Of a stretch of DNA of 64,000 nucleotides, positions 13,992-26,600 are shown one piece after another. The notes under the pieces were generated by a model, which worked only from the letters and a program-made list of their open reading frames with translations, did no database searches and was not told where the DNA came from. The stretch is from Sinonovacula constricta (lineage: Eukaryota; Mollusca; Bivalvia; Cardiida; Solecurtidae), in assembly GCA_007844125.1 (NCBI GenBank), contig CM017570.1:51998609-52062608 (forward strand), read 5' to 3'. Each line of letters opens with the position of its first letter. Position 1 is the first letter of the stretch. A program made the position numbers and the translations under genes.

Positions 13992-16900
13992 AGGGGAACG
14001 GATGTTGCTGCTGTTATTTATTCATGTAATAATGGGAGAAAACAAAATGCCTGAACGCATCTAAGAGGGTAACTGTTGCTTGAAACCATTTCACCATTAA
14101 CAATATTGAAGTGAGCATCAGCGATAGTAAATAGCTAGATTTAAGTTTGAAAAAGCTTATTTCCCTTGAAACTTTGGAGAAATAGTCTCCTGTTTCTGAC
14201 AGTTTAGACTAATGTGAAATCATCCAGACTTAAATCATGGGGAATAAGTTATGTCTAGGCATTCAGTCTTTTTTGTTATAAGACCGATTAAATGCAGGGT
14301 AGGGAGTCCCCAGTAGCCAGTCCCTTAAACTTATTGCAACCTCTGTACATAGCCACTTGGATTCTGGTCCCATTTAAGTTAAAATTGTTTCGATAAGATG
14401 GTCTTCCTGCTGATCTGTAGGGTGTGTTTGCCAAAACCCGGATCAAAAAAATGGATAATTGTTGGAGAATAAATTATAAAAGGCTACTAGACATATATGC
14501 AAAAAGAAAGACCTACCGGCAGAAGTCATCCTCAGATGAAGGTTTTGAACCCAGCTGGGACTTGAACCTGCGAGGTGAGGGTCTGTAAAGACATAAGTCA
14601 GCGACACGAACAGCTTGACGAAATGCACTCTGTCGAAAATAGTTGGATGTCGTATGAAAAATAGACCATAGACATCAATGTGCCAAGACCAAACTAAACA
14701 ATTTGTCTGTAATATGGCTCAAAGGAGTGATTCTTTTTTTTACAACAAAAAATACGCAAAAGAGCGAGGGCGCCTATTTGCACGTTGGACAATTTACATG
14801 TTTTTGTGAACGTTTATTGGTGTAAAGAAAACAACATAATTATGTTGTTTGCTATACATAGGGAACTATTGTACAATTCAGATGCACAAATTCTCTAAAA
14901 TTCGGCTAGTTGTAAAGCGTCATGGTATAGAAGTAACTAAAATATAGTGACGTCATCGTCTATGCACAGAATGCCTTAGGTTAGTATTTTTTATTAATCA
15001 GTTTTGCTGAGTATCGTACCCTTTGTCTGTGGCTGTTGAACATGATGACGACAGATAGCCAAGGTTTAATCAAATTCGGTGTGTTTCAAGGATACCTTTT
15101 AGGATCACTATCGCTCCAAAGTAATCAAATAAGTCCTATTTCTATGCAATAATATAATTAGTAAATACTATAATAGTGTGTGGTGTGTTGTAGTGGTTCG
15201 GGAACATGGTGACGATGGAATGGTGGGACGACTTATGGCTCAATGAAGGCTTCGCTAGCACACTTATGTACTTCGCCATGGACCACGCCTACCCGGACTG
15301 GCACGTTGTACGTATCCCACGTGCAGTTTATACATAGAACTTCATGGCGTTTATGAGCGAGTATTACTACCCAAATTACTAAGTTGCTATCATTTCAAAT
15401 GTGTGACTTTTCCAGAGGGCCTATATATGATATAAACAGATTATTGTACTTTAAAAAAAATGTGAAATGTTTTATGTTTAAGTTTTCCAGATTACATGTT
15501 AAGAGTATCCATTGTAAATGGTTGATTTTCTCTGTTTAGACGTTTTCCTTCTAAAATAAACATGTTAAGTTTCCCAGTTTATTTATTTTAGTTGCCACAG
15601 GGACAACATATCTCTCACACACTCACACCCGCTCACCCTCACACCCGCCACCCTCACACCCTGCCCACCGTCACACCCAGACCACCGTCACACCCTGCCC
15701 ATTCTCACACACTAACATCCTGCACACCCTCACACTCCGACACCTTCACACCCAGCCCACAAATAAACAGCCTCAAGAAAAACTTACAATAACATGATCT
15801 CAGCTCATCATGCCATTTGTTTAAGCTGGACATTGTGGTCGTTGAGGATATATTTCCGGTCATGGTGAAGGACGGGCTTGTGACGTCACATCCTGTGTCA
15901 GTCCAAATCAACCACCCTGATGAAATAGCAGACCTGTTTGACCAGATTTCATATACAAAGGTAACCATGAAAAAGCTTAGCATTTATTTGTAGAATGATG
16001 TATAATTTGAAACAAACTAAAAAATGACGCTTTCCTTAAATGTGCGAGATAAAGTTTTTTTACCATGTTATACCACTAAATGCATTGAAAACGACCTTCT
16101 TCTGGACGCCATCTGAGAGACCCCTATTTGAAAATCATGAACTAATTATTGTCTTCGTACTGTATACAGGGCTGTCACAGTAGGGAATGTCATAAACCAA
16201 TTAGTGTGTATACTGTATACAGGGCTGTCGCAGTAGGGAAGGTTATAAACCAATTAGCGTGTACACTGTATACAGGGCTGTCACAGTAGGGAAGGTTATA
16301 AACCAATTAGCGTGTATACTGTATACAAGGTTGTCACAATGGGGAAGGTCATAAATCATGTTGTGTGTGTACTGTATACAGAAGTGTCAGTCGGGGCACC
16401 GTTTAAGTAGTGGTAGAATCGCCGACTGACTACTTAGCCTTTAACCGCGTGGATTCGAGTCCCGTTCGGCGTGAATGACTTAATGTGGGAAGGTCTTCCA
16501 GCTGGCCTGCAGTGCGCACAAGACATTTGTTTTGGGTCTTCCTCCACCAAAACAGTGGACGACGCAATGATGGTCATAACTGGTCGCCGCGTTGTATCAA
16601 AAAACAAAACAAACAAAACATAGCAGGACTGTCACAGTGGGGGCGGTCATAAAGCAATTAATGTGATTTCTGTATAGTACTGAATACAGTGCTGTCAACG
16701 TAGAGATAAACATAAAACACATTTTCGAATTTATATGAGCTTACTGAAATACCAACTGTATAGTGGACATTTTGTCTCACGCCCTTGTCCATACTATTAA
16801 CTAACTCAATTAAATGGAAAAAAATCTGTTTTGCTGTAAACGCCAAGAAAAGTGGTTTTGTGTTTAAAGATTTTATGAAGTTTTGAAAAGTATGCAAATT

Positions 16901-19900
16901 AACGATATATAAATTTACAGAATATTACAATTGTAAATATGGTGAATATACCATATTTAAAACGATGTGAAATATATGCAAATATTCAGATTATGTAATA
17001 TGCAGTTTTGCAAATGTATAAAAATACAAAGAACACAACTCAAAATAAATGTAATCGATTGAAATATGATAATTATTAATAATAAACAATGACTTTGGTG
17101 CTGACAATTATATGTAATAAAGGCAAATATCCGAGTTGCCTGTATGGGTTCAGCTGTAGTATTATATTGTATAATAATATACAGTTCATGTTTTGTCACT
17201 ATGTCTCGTTCCAGGGAATGGCTGTTCTGCGCATGCTCGAGAGTTTTCTGGGCAAGGAAGGATTTCGGACAGGTTTGCAGGTGATTTTATTCACTCTATT
17301 TCATCAAAGCTTTAAACAGTAAACTAGAGTACAACTGGATACCTTTCTGTGTATGAAGACCTACCTTCAGTTAAAACAACAAAAATCTTGTTCTTAGGAT
17401 TAAAAAAAAGAATAACAAAGTATATGAAAGTGTCCCAAGTTCTGATATTTGTTTTATATTTTATTAATTGGTTGAGAATTGCAAATGTTTTGCTTTAGTT
17501 AAATGCATATAAGTTTGAACGGTGTATTAAATGTTTAATTGTCAGTGTCCCAATCTGGCGATACTACTCCACTGAAGGCTAGCACTGCTCAGTAGAACGA
17601 TTGTGGTTCTTTGTAAACATTTCATCCGGGGATAAGTCACCTCAGTATAGTTTGGGGTCGATATTATAACGAAGTAAACACCCGAGACATTATCAAAAAA
17701 TGTTTAATACTTATCGATGTTGTTAAGTCCGACTAACTAAGGCATTTTTAAGTCCTGTCTTATTGCAATTTGTTTTTTTTTACAAAATTACGTAATGGTT
17801 GCACAAGGTTTTTTTAATCATTACGAATGATGTTGTAAACTGTAAATGTTGTTTTGTCCGCCTTTGAAAATTCACTGGTGTCCACTTATGCTAAAATGAT
17901 CGGAAGAGATTTTGCACATTGCGGGGATTATGTGCAGCCCGCGTTTCCCGTAGTTCACATACATACCTGATGGTTTTGGATGTTCTGGTTTTTATATGGC
18001 GAGTACATGTATGTTCCACATGTTTCAACAAAGAGATTATCTTGTTGTCAGTATGTGAATATTAAAAACGAAAACAACACTGTTGGATGGCAATTAAAAT
18101 CTAAAAGAACGACCACTGTTTGTAGGTCTACGTGAACAAGTACAAGTACAGTAACGCCAACATGTCTGAGTTGTGGATCACCTTCACCGAGGTAAGAACA
18201 TTAAAGCCATAATAACTCTGGTGGACATCTTGTTATACTTTCGCCATAATAGTATTTTCTGGTATGGGGTTTAAATAAAGAATACAAGAAAATTTATTTC
18301 AACTTTTTTAAAATTTCGTATCTGTAAAAATGATAACTATTAAAAATGAAGACAACTATGTAACAAAAGCAAAAGTAATACAATGCTCTGAAGCTTGAAC
18401 CATGTTTATTGTAGTTTAACTATTCATTGCTACCGGAACAAGGTTTACATACACATTTTAACATAACCTATGTTATGGTTTTAACCGCGCTTATCATATT
18501 ATTTGGATTACCTCCAGCTTCATGGACCCACTAGCTACTGTTCTGGTCAGTCTTCTGTACCATGAACATCATGTTCTAATTGTTTGGTGTTGATCACAGT
18601 AATTCAAGGGAGAATGTATGGCTTTAAAGCCATTCTAGCCCTTCTAGTGTGTCAGCATTTGCTTTGTAAAACATACACGCATGTTAAATCTGAGTAAGTC
18701 TTAATTATGCGAAAATTACTTAGTAAGAAACTGTGCAGATCTTCATAATACATTTCCTGGTTAATCTAGATCTTCAATATTTGTCTATGACTTCTAAAGG
18801 AGAAATTGAATCTTTTGTATTATCGGGCCATAAATGTTTGTTATCTAGGCGACTCAGCCGGGGTTCGATATCGGGACCGTTATGGACACGTGGACCCGTC
18901 AGATGGGGTATCCGGTGATCCGGGTGACAGCCCAAGGAGACCATTACTTCCTAAATCAGACACGCTTCCTTTACAAACCGGACACCAAGGGATCGGAGCA
19001 AGAGTCACCTTTCGGGTAGGTCCGGAATAGTGTGATGTGTCAGGATTGGGGGGGTGTAAGGGATGAAAGGTTAGACGGTGAGGGTAAGGGTGAAAAGTTG
19101 GAAGGTGGGAGTGAAAGGTTTGAGCGGGGTGGGGGGGGGGTTGAAAGGTTGGTGGGGGTGAAAAGTTGGAGGATGGATGGAGTTAAAACTGATGGGGTGA
19201 GCGGGTGAAAGGTTAGAGGGGTTAGGGGGTGAAAGGATGGAGGGAGGTTGTGAAAGGTTGGAGGGTGGGCTGGTGTGAAAGGTTGGAGCGGGGGGGGGGG
19301 GGTGAAAGGTTGGTGGGGGTGGATGGAGTTAAAACTGATGGGGTGAGCGGGTGAAAGGTTAGAGGGGTGAGGGGGTGAAAGGATGGAGGGAGGTTGTGAA
19401 AGGTTGGAGGGTGGGCTGGTGTGAAAGGTTGGAGGGTGGGGTGGGTGAAAGGTTGGAGGGAGGGGGTGAGCGGGTGGAAGGTTGGAGTGGGGACGTAGTG
19501 AAAGGTTAGAGGGTGTAGTGGGTGAAAGGTTAGAGTGGTGAAAGGTTGGAGTGGTGAAAGGTTAGAGGGTGTAGTGGGTGAAAGGTTATAGTGGTGAAAG
19601 GTTGGAGTGGTGAAAGGTTAGAGGGTGTAGTGGGTGAAAGGTTATAGTGGTGAAAGGTTGGAGTGGTGAAAGGTTAGAGGGTGTAGTGGGTGAAAGGTTA
19701 TAGTAGTGAAAGGTTGGAGTGGTGAAAGGTTAGAGGGTGTAGTGGGTGAAAGGTTAAAGTGGTGAAAGGATGGAGTGGTGAAAGGTTAGAGGTTGTAGTG
19801 GGTGAAAGGTTAGAGTGGTGAAAGGTTGGAGTGGGACGTAGTGAAAGGTTAGAGGGTGTAGTGGGTGAAAGGTTATAGTGGTGAAAGGTTGGAGTGGTGA

Positions 19901-22900
19901 AAGGTTAGAGGGTGTAGTGGGTGAAAGGTTATAGTAGTGAAAGGTTGGAGTGGTGAAAGGTTAGAGGGTGTAGTGGGTGAAAGGTTATAGTGGTGAAAGG
20001 TTGGAGTGGTGAAAGGTTGGAGTAGTGAAAGGTTGGAGTGGTGAAAGGTTAGAGGGTGTAGTGGGTGAAAGGTTATAGTAGTGAAAGGTTGGAGTGGTGA
20101 AAGGTTGGAGTGGTGAAAAGGTTAGAGTGGTGAAAGGTTGGAGTGGGACGTAGTGAAAGGTTAGAGGGTGTAGTGGGTGAAAGGTTATAGTGGTGAAAGG
20201 TTGGAGTGGTGAAAGGTTAGAGGGTGTAGTGGGTGAAAGGTTATAGTGGTGAAAGGTTGGAGTGGTGAAAGGTTAGAGGGTGTAGTGGGTGAAAGGTTAT
20301 AGTGGTGAAAGGTTGGAGTGGTGAAAGGTTAGAGGTTGTAGTGGGTGAAAGGTTAGAGTGGTGAAAGGTTGGAGTGGGACGTGGTGAAAGGTTAGAGGGT
20401 GTAGTGGGTGAAAGGTTAGAGTGGTGAAAGGTTGGAGTGGTGAAAGGTTAGAGGTTGTTGTGGGGAGAAAGGTTGGAGGGGGAGGAGTGAAAGGTTGTAG
20501 GTACACGGTTGTGAGTGGTTGAATGGGTGGAGGGTGAGGGAAGTGGGGGTTTACAGAGGAAAATTGGAGCTTGGGGGCGTAGTGGGGGTTTGTGAAGTTA
20601 AGTTGGGGTTTGTAAGGAATGAAGGCGTTTGTGAAGGTTAGCTGGGGTTTGTAAGGAAAAAGGGGGTTTGTTAAGGAAAGTTGGGGTTTGTGAAATAAAG
20701 TTAGGCTTGATGAACTTTGCCAGGGATTGGGGTTATAGGGTATACGGGTGGTACAGGTAGGGTAATGTGTGCGAGAAGGGGAGACGTGACTTGGATTTAG
20801 GTACTGCTTAGCTGGAGAGTCAAAATCAAAATTAGGATGGGCATTATTGAGCGTTTCGTCTGGCTTCTTTTTTAAAAGACATATGTTACTTGACAGAATA
20901 CAGCTAAAAACGTGCTGCAGTTACTACTTTCCCGGTTTAACACGCTGGATAAACGTTTGACCGTCTAGATGATATTCTGGGTTAGGGGCTATCCTCTAAC
21001 ATGTTACTTATGTAACGACCACAGAGGTAGAAATATAAGCTCTTCAAACCAGACTAGCTGCTGGGTCAACTCTTTAGACGCGGTAAAAGCGTCTTCCAAA
21101 GTTGCGCGGTTAAGCAAATGTTACTGTTGCTGGTGTATGGATGGATGACCGTGAAAGAGCACCGGCCTGCAGTACACGCCGAATAAATAAAACATACATA
21201 CATATATGGATCGTTCGGGTTTTTTTTAGCTTATCTGAGGTACATGAGTGTTTTTGCACACGCACCACAAGGGTTATTTCGCATTAAACCAAACTGAAAC
21301 CAAACAAAACCAAAGAACTGTTTTGACAACTCATTTTCAACTTTCTTAAAGCAACCCTATGTTAATCGTAGGATTAAGTTTCTTGCAAGTGTGCAGAAAA
21401 TGATAAAAAAGCTTTTTATTTAGCAAAACAGTAAATTAACTTTATATTGTTTATTTACCCCAGGTACAGATGGTACGTTCCGTTCACGTACATGTCCGAG
21501 GAAGACGATGAAGTACGGCTAGAGTGGCTGAATATGTCCAATGGTGTGTATAGACACTGTCTCGGGTCACCTACTCAACCTATACCTTTCTGGCTCACTC
21601 AATCATACTGTCTGTCTGTCCGTCCGTCCGTCCGTCCAGCCATTTGTCAGTCTTGTCTGTTCTTTATGTCTTCTGTCTACTTGCTCTTAGTTGCATTATA
21701 ACAAAGAATATGGATGATGATGAAGATGATGATGATGATGATGATGATATGATGATGATGATGATAGTGGCGGTGGTGGTGGTGGTGATGATGATGATAT
21801 GATGATGATGATGATGATGATAACACATAATAATAATAATAATAATAATAGTAATAATACATTTATACACATTTCTAAAATTTAGCCAAAATTCCGAAGA
21901 CATCCGAAGGTTGGTTGCTGGGCAATATTAACTATGCCGGATTTTATCGAATCAACTACGAAGACGTCATGTGGAACAAACTGGCCCATCAGCTCAACAC
22001 CAACTATTCGGTGAGTCGTGTTGTTGTTTGAAATGTTCGTTAAGTTTAAGTGACTGACAGGAGGTAGGTTAATTTGCTTATATAAAAATGAATGGGAGGT
22101 TGCATCAAATTATTGTTGAAATGAGTTCAGGATAACTTTAAGAATGGCGTATTTTTTTACTTACCAAAACAACAGTATCAATTATTTATTTGTTCGGTTA
22201 TTTTGTTTTACACTTTTTATGTATGATACTTACGCTGTTAGGCTAAATTCATGTTGAGGCATTTATCTCGTTTATTTCGTTTTTTTTATACTTGACAACT
22301 CCTGAAGGTTGCCGAATTACCGAATATATCCAGCTGTATATATTCTGAAATTTGTTTTAAAGCTGAATAATCCTTTTTTCAACAGGGTATTTAATTATAA
22401 AAAATAAAATTTTACTTTAGAATTCAGTCGCATATTGTTGTTAGCTTTCTAAAATGAATGATAAGGTAAAAAAACGGCTTACTGTAACCAGGAAATGATG
22501 GCTACAACCTGCCGGACACTTCCCTTCTGTTAGCATTAGTAACATAGCAAATAACTGTACTTCAACTGAACGAACGCAATTATTGATTCTAAAACGATCA
22601 ACGTTTTACACTTATTAATTTATCGTTAATAAATTTAACTTGCCTATGAAATCGAAACCTTGAAAATCTATTTTTTTAAATAATATCTTGATATTACATC
22701 TATGGCTTAGTGTTAATGGTGCTATACTCTCGTGCCGGAGATCTATGTTCGATTCTCATTTCTTCTCTTGTTTTTGTCTCCATGAATTGCACATTTTTGA
22801 AATAACCATATATTTTTCATAAACCGCGATTTGATTTTATTTTATTTATTTAAGAAAACAGATAAATACGTGTCAGTGAATATTAAAAATTGAAGTAATA

Positions 22901-23525
22901 AAAGTAAAGTTGTATTTCATACAGTGCCGGTCGATAAGGAAGTGAAAACTTATAGTTAATTTTTGTTTTGATATCAAAATAATTAGTTATATAAAAAAAA
23001 CAAAGTCGTCCTTTCGTAGTAAACTTTATACAACATTTTGAAAAGAATTGACACGTATTTCACACATGTGTTTTATGATTTGTACGTTTGTGTGTTGCAG
23101 GTATTTTCTGGAGCGAACCGTGCTGGGCTAATAGGTGACGCTTTGAACCTGGCCAGGTGGGTGGTGCAATTTAACATGTCGATACAAGTGATAGGCCTGC
23201 TTAACACTTGTTATAATATCTATCACATATTCTGCACGGTAGCTCCACAATAAGTGTCATTATAACGACTTCCGGCTGTTATTGACGAAGAAAGAACCCA
23301 CAGTCAGGATAGAAACCACCGCCCCCCGCCCCCCGGTCAGCAGGCATAATTCACCACATGAAAGTTCTCACCCCAACCGGGACTCGAACCTCTTAGTACG
23401 TTGACCTTGACTAAGTATGGATTAATAATCTTATTTTAATATATAGATGTTAATATAAGTAGCGGATGATAATGATGATGATGATGATAGTGGCGATGGT
23501 GATGATAATAGTGGCGGTGATGATG

Positions 23526-23557
<32 letters not shown>

Positions 23558-23595
23558 GATGGCGGTGGTGATGTTGATGATAGTGGCGGTGGTGG

Positions 23596-23631
<36 letters not shown>

Positions 23632-26600
23632 CTGCAAATGTATCTATAAAACTTAAGAAACACTGAAATAATATAAGATTTTACCGATGATGATTATTGA
23701 TATGGTAATAATGATGCCGATGAGCGGTTGAATAAGAAGAAAGAGAAGAAAGAAGATGATGATCATGATAAACGTCTATGTTTATGACTGTCAAATGAAT
23801 AGGTCACATAAGACAGATGTCATTTTTTTCGCTCGAATATATCACACACTTGCTACATATGCAATATGTGACATACACATGTATACGGCTCAACACACCT
23901 ACTTCTTTAGTTGATTCTGAAAATGCGCCATGTTATTTCATTATAGGGCCTCCCAACTGGATTATGCTGTCGCCCTCAACGTCACAACCTACCTCAACAA
24001 CGAGGAGAGTTATGTCCCCTGGAAGGCCTTTTTGGAGTCCTTGGAGTTTATTCGCGGGATGTTGTCCAAGAAAAGTGCATACGTTCTTCTGGAGGTATGT
24101 TAAACATTTATTTGCAAAATTATTAGATCGGTCATAATTTTTCGTAGGAACATGACTCACGATCAGCACTCCATATATACTTAAAGTTTTGGTCACTACT
24201 AAACCGATCAGCGTATTGTTTTTGACTGGCGTCAAGTAACACCACATGTGCAACTTGGACATATTTAAAGCTAGTAGGCTATATATATAATTTGTTATAA
24301 AACAATCCAGTATTTGTCTCATAATGATTATCTCGGTCTCCCAAAACACACTTTTTACCATTAAATGGCAGGTGTAGTGTACATAATGTTTGCTGTAGTC
24401 ATTCCAGTTTTGTGCTGTTATTTTTTTGTTATAACCATTTTGTTGTTAGTCACATGCCCAAAGAGGAAATAACTTTAATCAATTCTTTAACATTTCATCC
24501 GCATTACTCTCCCCTATTTACTCCTGTCAACCTTTCTCCGCACAGTCCTCACTCCGTGCTACTCTCCGCACACGGTCACGTTTCATCGTGCTACAGTAAC
24601 CACTGCCGTCTTGAAAAGCACGTGACCTTAGTGCAGGTCATTTTTGTTTACATCGATATCGGTGTTTAACATATTACATTCGATAAAATTTTTAATAAAA
24701 TCAATAGAATTTATTTTTAAAATGTAAAAATCCCTTATACGTTATCGCAAGAAGAGCGTATGTCTCGTTGTATCTCGTTCAAATCTCGTTTAACAAGCCT
24801 AATGCCCCTTTGTCTTCATGATGGCAGAGGATACTGTGACCTGAAAGGCACGTGACCTCTTACGTGGAGATTGTCGCCGAGCTACAGCTACCACTGTCGT
24901 CTCGAAATGCACATGATCATTGTGGAAATAATGCTCAGTGTACATAGATGTCGGGGTCAATGTGAAAATGTTTTAGACGATTTCAATGTTAAAAAAAAAG
25001 TTTACTTTAATAATTATTAACATTCATTTTAGAATAAAATTACAATATAAGTACTATAAAAACTACTTTAAATAAAAATATTATCGTTCTATCAATCTCT
25101 TTAAAATCTCGTTCGTCAAGCCCTTTTGCTTTCTTCGGGGCAATTACTGTAATTGGAAAAGCACGTGACCTCTGAGAGCGATTGCTTTTGCCTGGTTTCC
25201 ATGAGGCGGAACACGTCCACGTTTTTGTAACTTCAGATTAAAATTGTTCGCTTTAGTCTTTCTTAAATGATTCCGCTTTCTTTGAGGGTACTTTCGCGCA
25301 GAATTTTAAAGTGATTTATTGTACCCAAGAAAGAAACTGTCGTCATTTTCTGTATTTTCTAGTCAAATTGTCATCAAGCTTGACAGATTGTTTTGAAATT
25401 ACGCACTCTACCACTAACACCCCTTCACCCTCCTTCTCTTAACGTACTGACTCAGATCTCTGTATGGTACATGAAACTGTATGATTTAAAAACAGTACGT
25501 TGCCTAATGTGTAGTTTGACTGTTATAGTGTAATAACAATACACGGTGCGCTCCTAGCGAGCGGTTCGATGACGGGTGGGTTCGTTTCCCGGTCGGTGAG
25601 GAAATCTACTATGCAGGGAAGTGTCTTCAACCTGCCCTGCGGTGCGTCGGTGGTTCTACTCAGACATTTGTCGCGTGTCTTTTCACCAACAATAATAAAT
25701 GTACGTCTCCAATCATACTTTCTTATTTTTGTTTGTTTTTGTTATATCGCACCAACTCAATAATGGCCATATTGACGACGTCCACCTTATTATTGGTAGA
25801 GGAAGACCCAAGACTTATGCCTGGGTAGAACCACCCGCGCAAATCAGGTCAGCTGGAAAATCTCCCCACAAGAAAGTTCTTACCTCGACCTGGACGCGGC
25901 GAGGAGATAGGGACTTACCAGTCGGCGATACTAACAACTCGGTCACGGGCACTACCTGGTTAACAAAATATTGCTGCTGGAAGTTTCATCTTTTAAAAAA
26001 ATAAAGCAATGCACTCACAATTAAGCACATATACGCACGTTTGCATGAACGCACAAACGCATGCTGACACGCACGCGCACGAACACTAACATTCACGCAC
26101 ACACAAACAAGCTGACACGCACGCATACGCACGCGGACACAACAACGGAAATATCGACACAGAATATAAGACCAAATAAATAAGCCTGTACGTTTAACCA
26201 ATTATATCAGTTTAAGAACACTGCTATTTGTGCACTATCATGTAAAGGGGTCATGACGTGTAGATCCAGGACACCGGAGAGCCGGTGGTTTGTAATCAAC
26301 CACAATGCGCCACACTTCATAGACAAGGGTCCCGGAGTCTAGACAAATGTTTATAAAACTGAATCTCATTAAGCACCCTTCTGTCAATCATGTGACTTTG
26401 GAGTAGGCCTTATAAGTTGGCCAAATCTACACGGCAGTTAACCTGGTCACCTCTGTGTTTAAAAATAGAACAAGTATGATTAAGTATTCACAAGTAGGAA
26501 TTCTCATATGATCTTGTTAGTTTTGTTAGTTATATTGTATACGTTTGATTATAACATATTTTCAAAGGTCCTGTCTGGGTCGTAAACTAAAATTGTAAAA

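Noticed and set aside
13538..14029. 163-codon frame ending in poly-Asp
   Set aside because: It runs from the 84-bp repeat into a (GAT)n microsatellite; both strands are open for the same reason.
15592..15792. Pro/His-rich frame before exon 5
   Set aside because: It is a C-rich cacaccc low-complexity tract; exon 5 begins at 15826 in a different context.
21664..21903. Poly-His, poly-Ser and poly-Ile frames
   Set aside because: They are trinucleotide microsatellite translation; the same was rejected at 23431-23666, 33840-34163 and 34795-35025.
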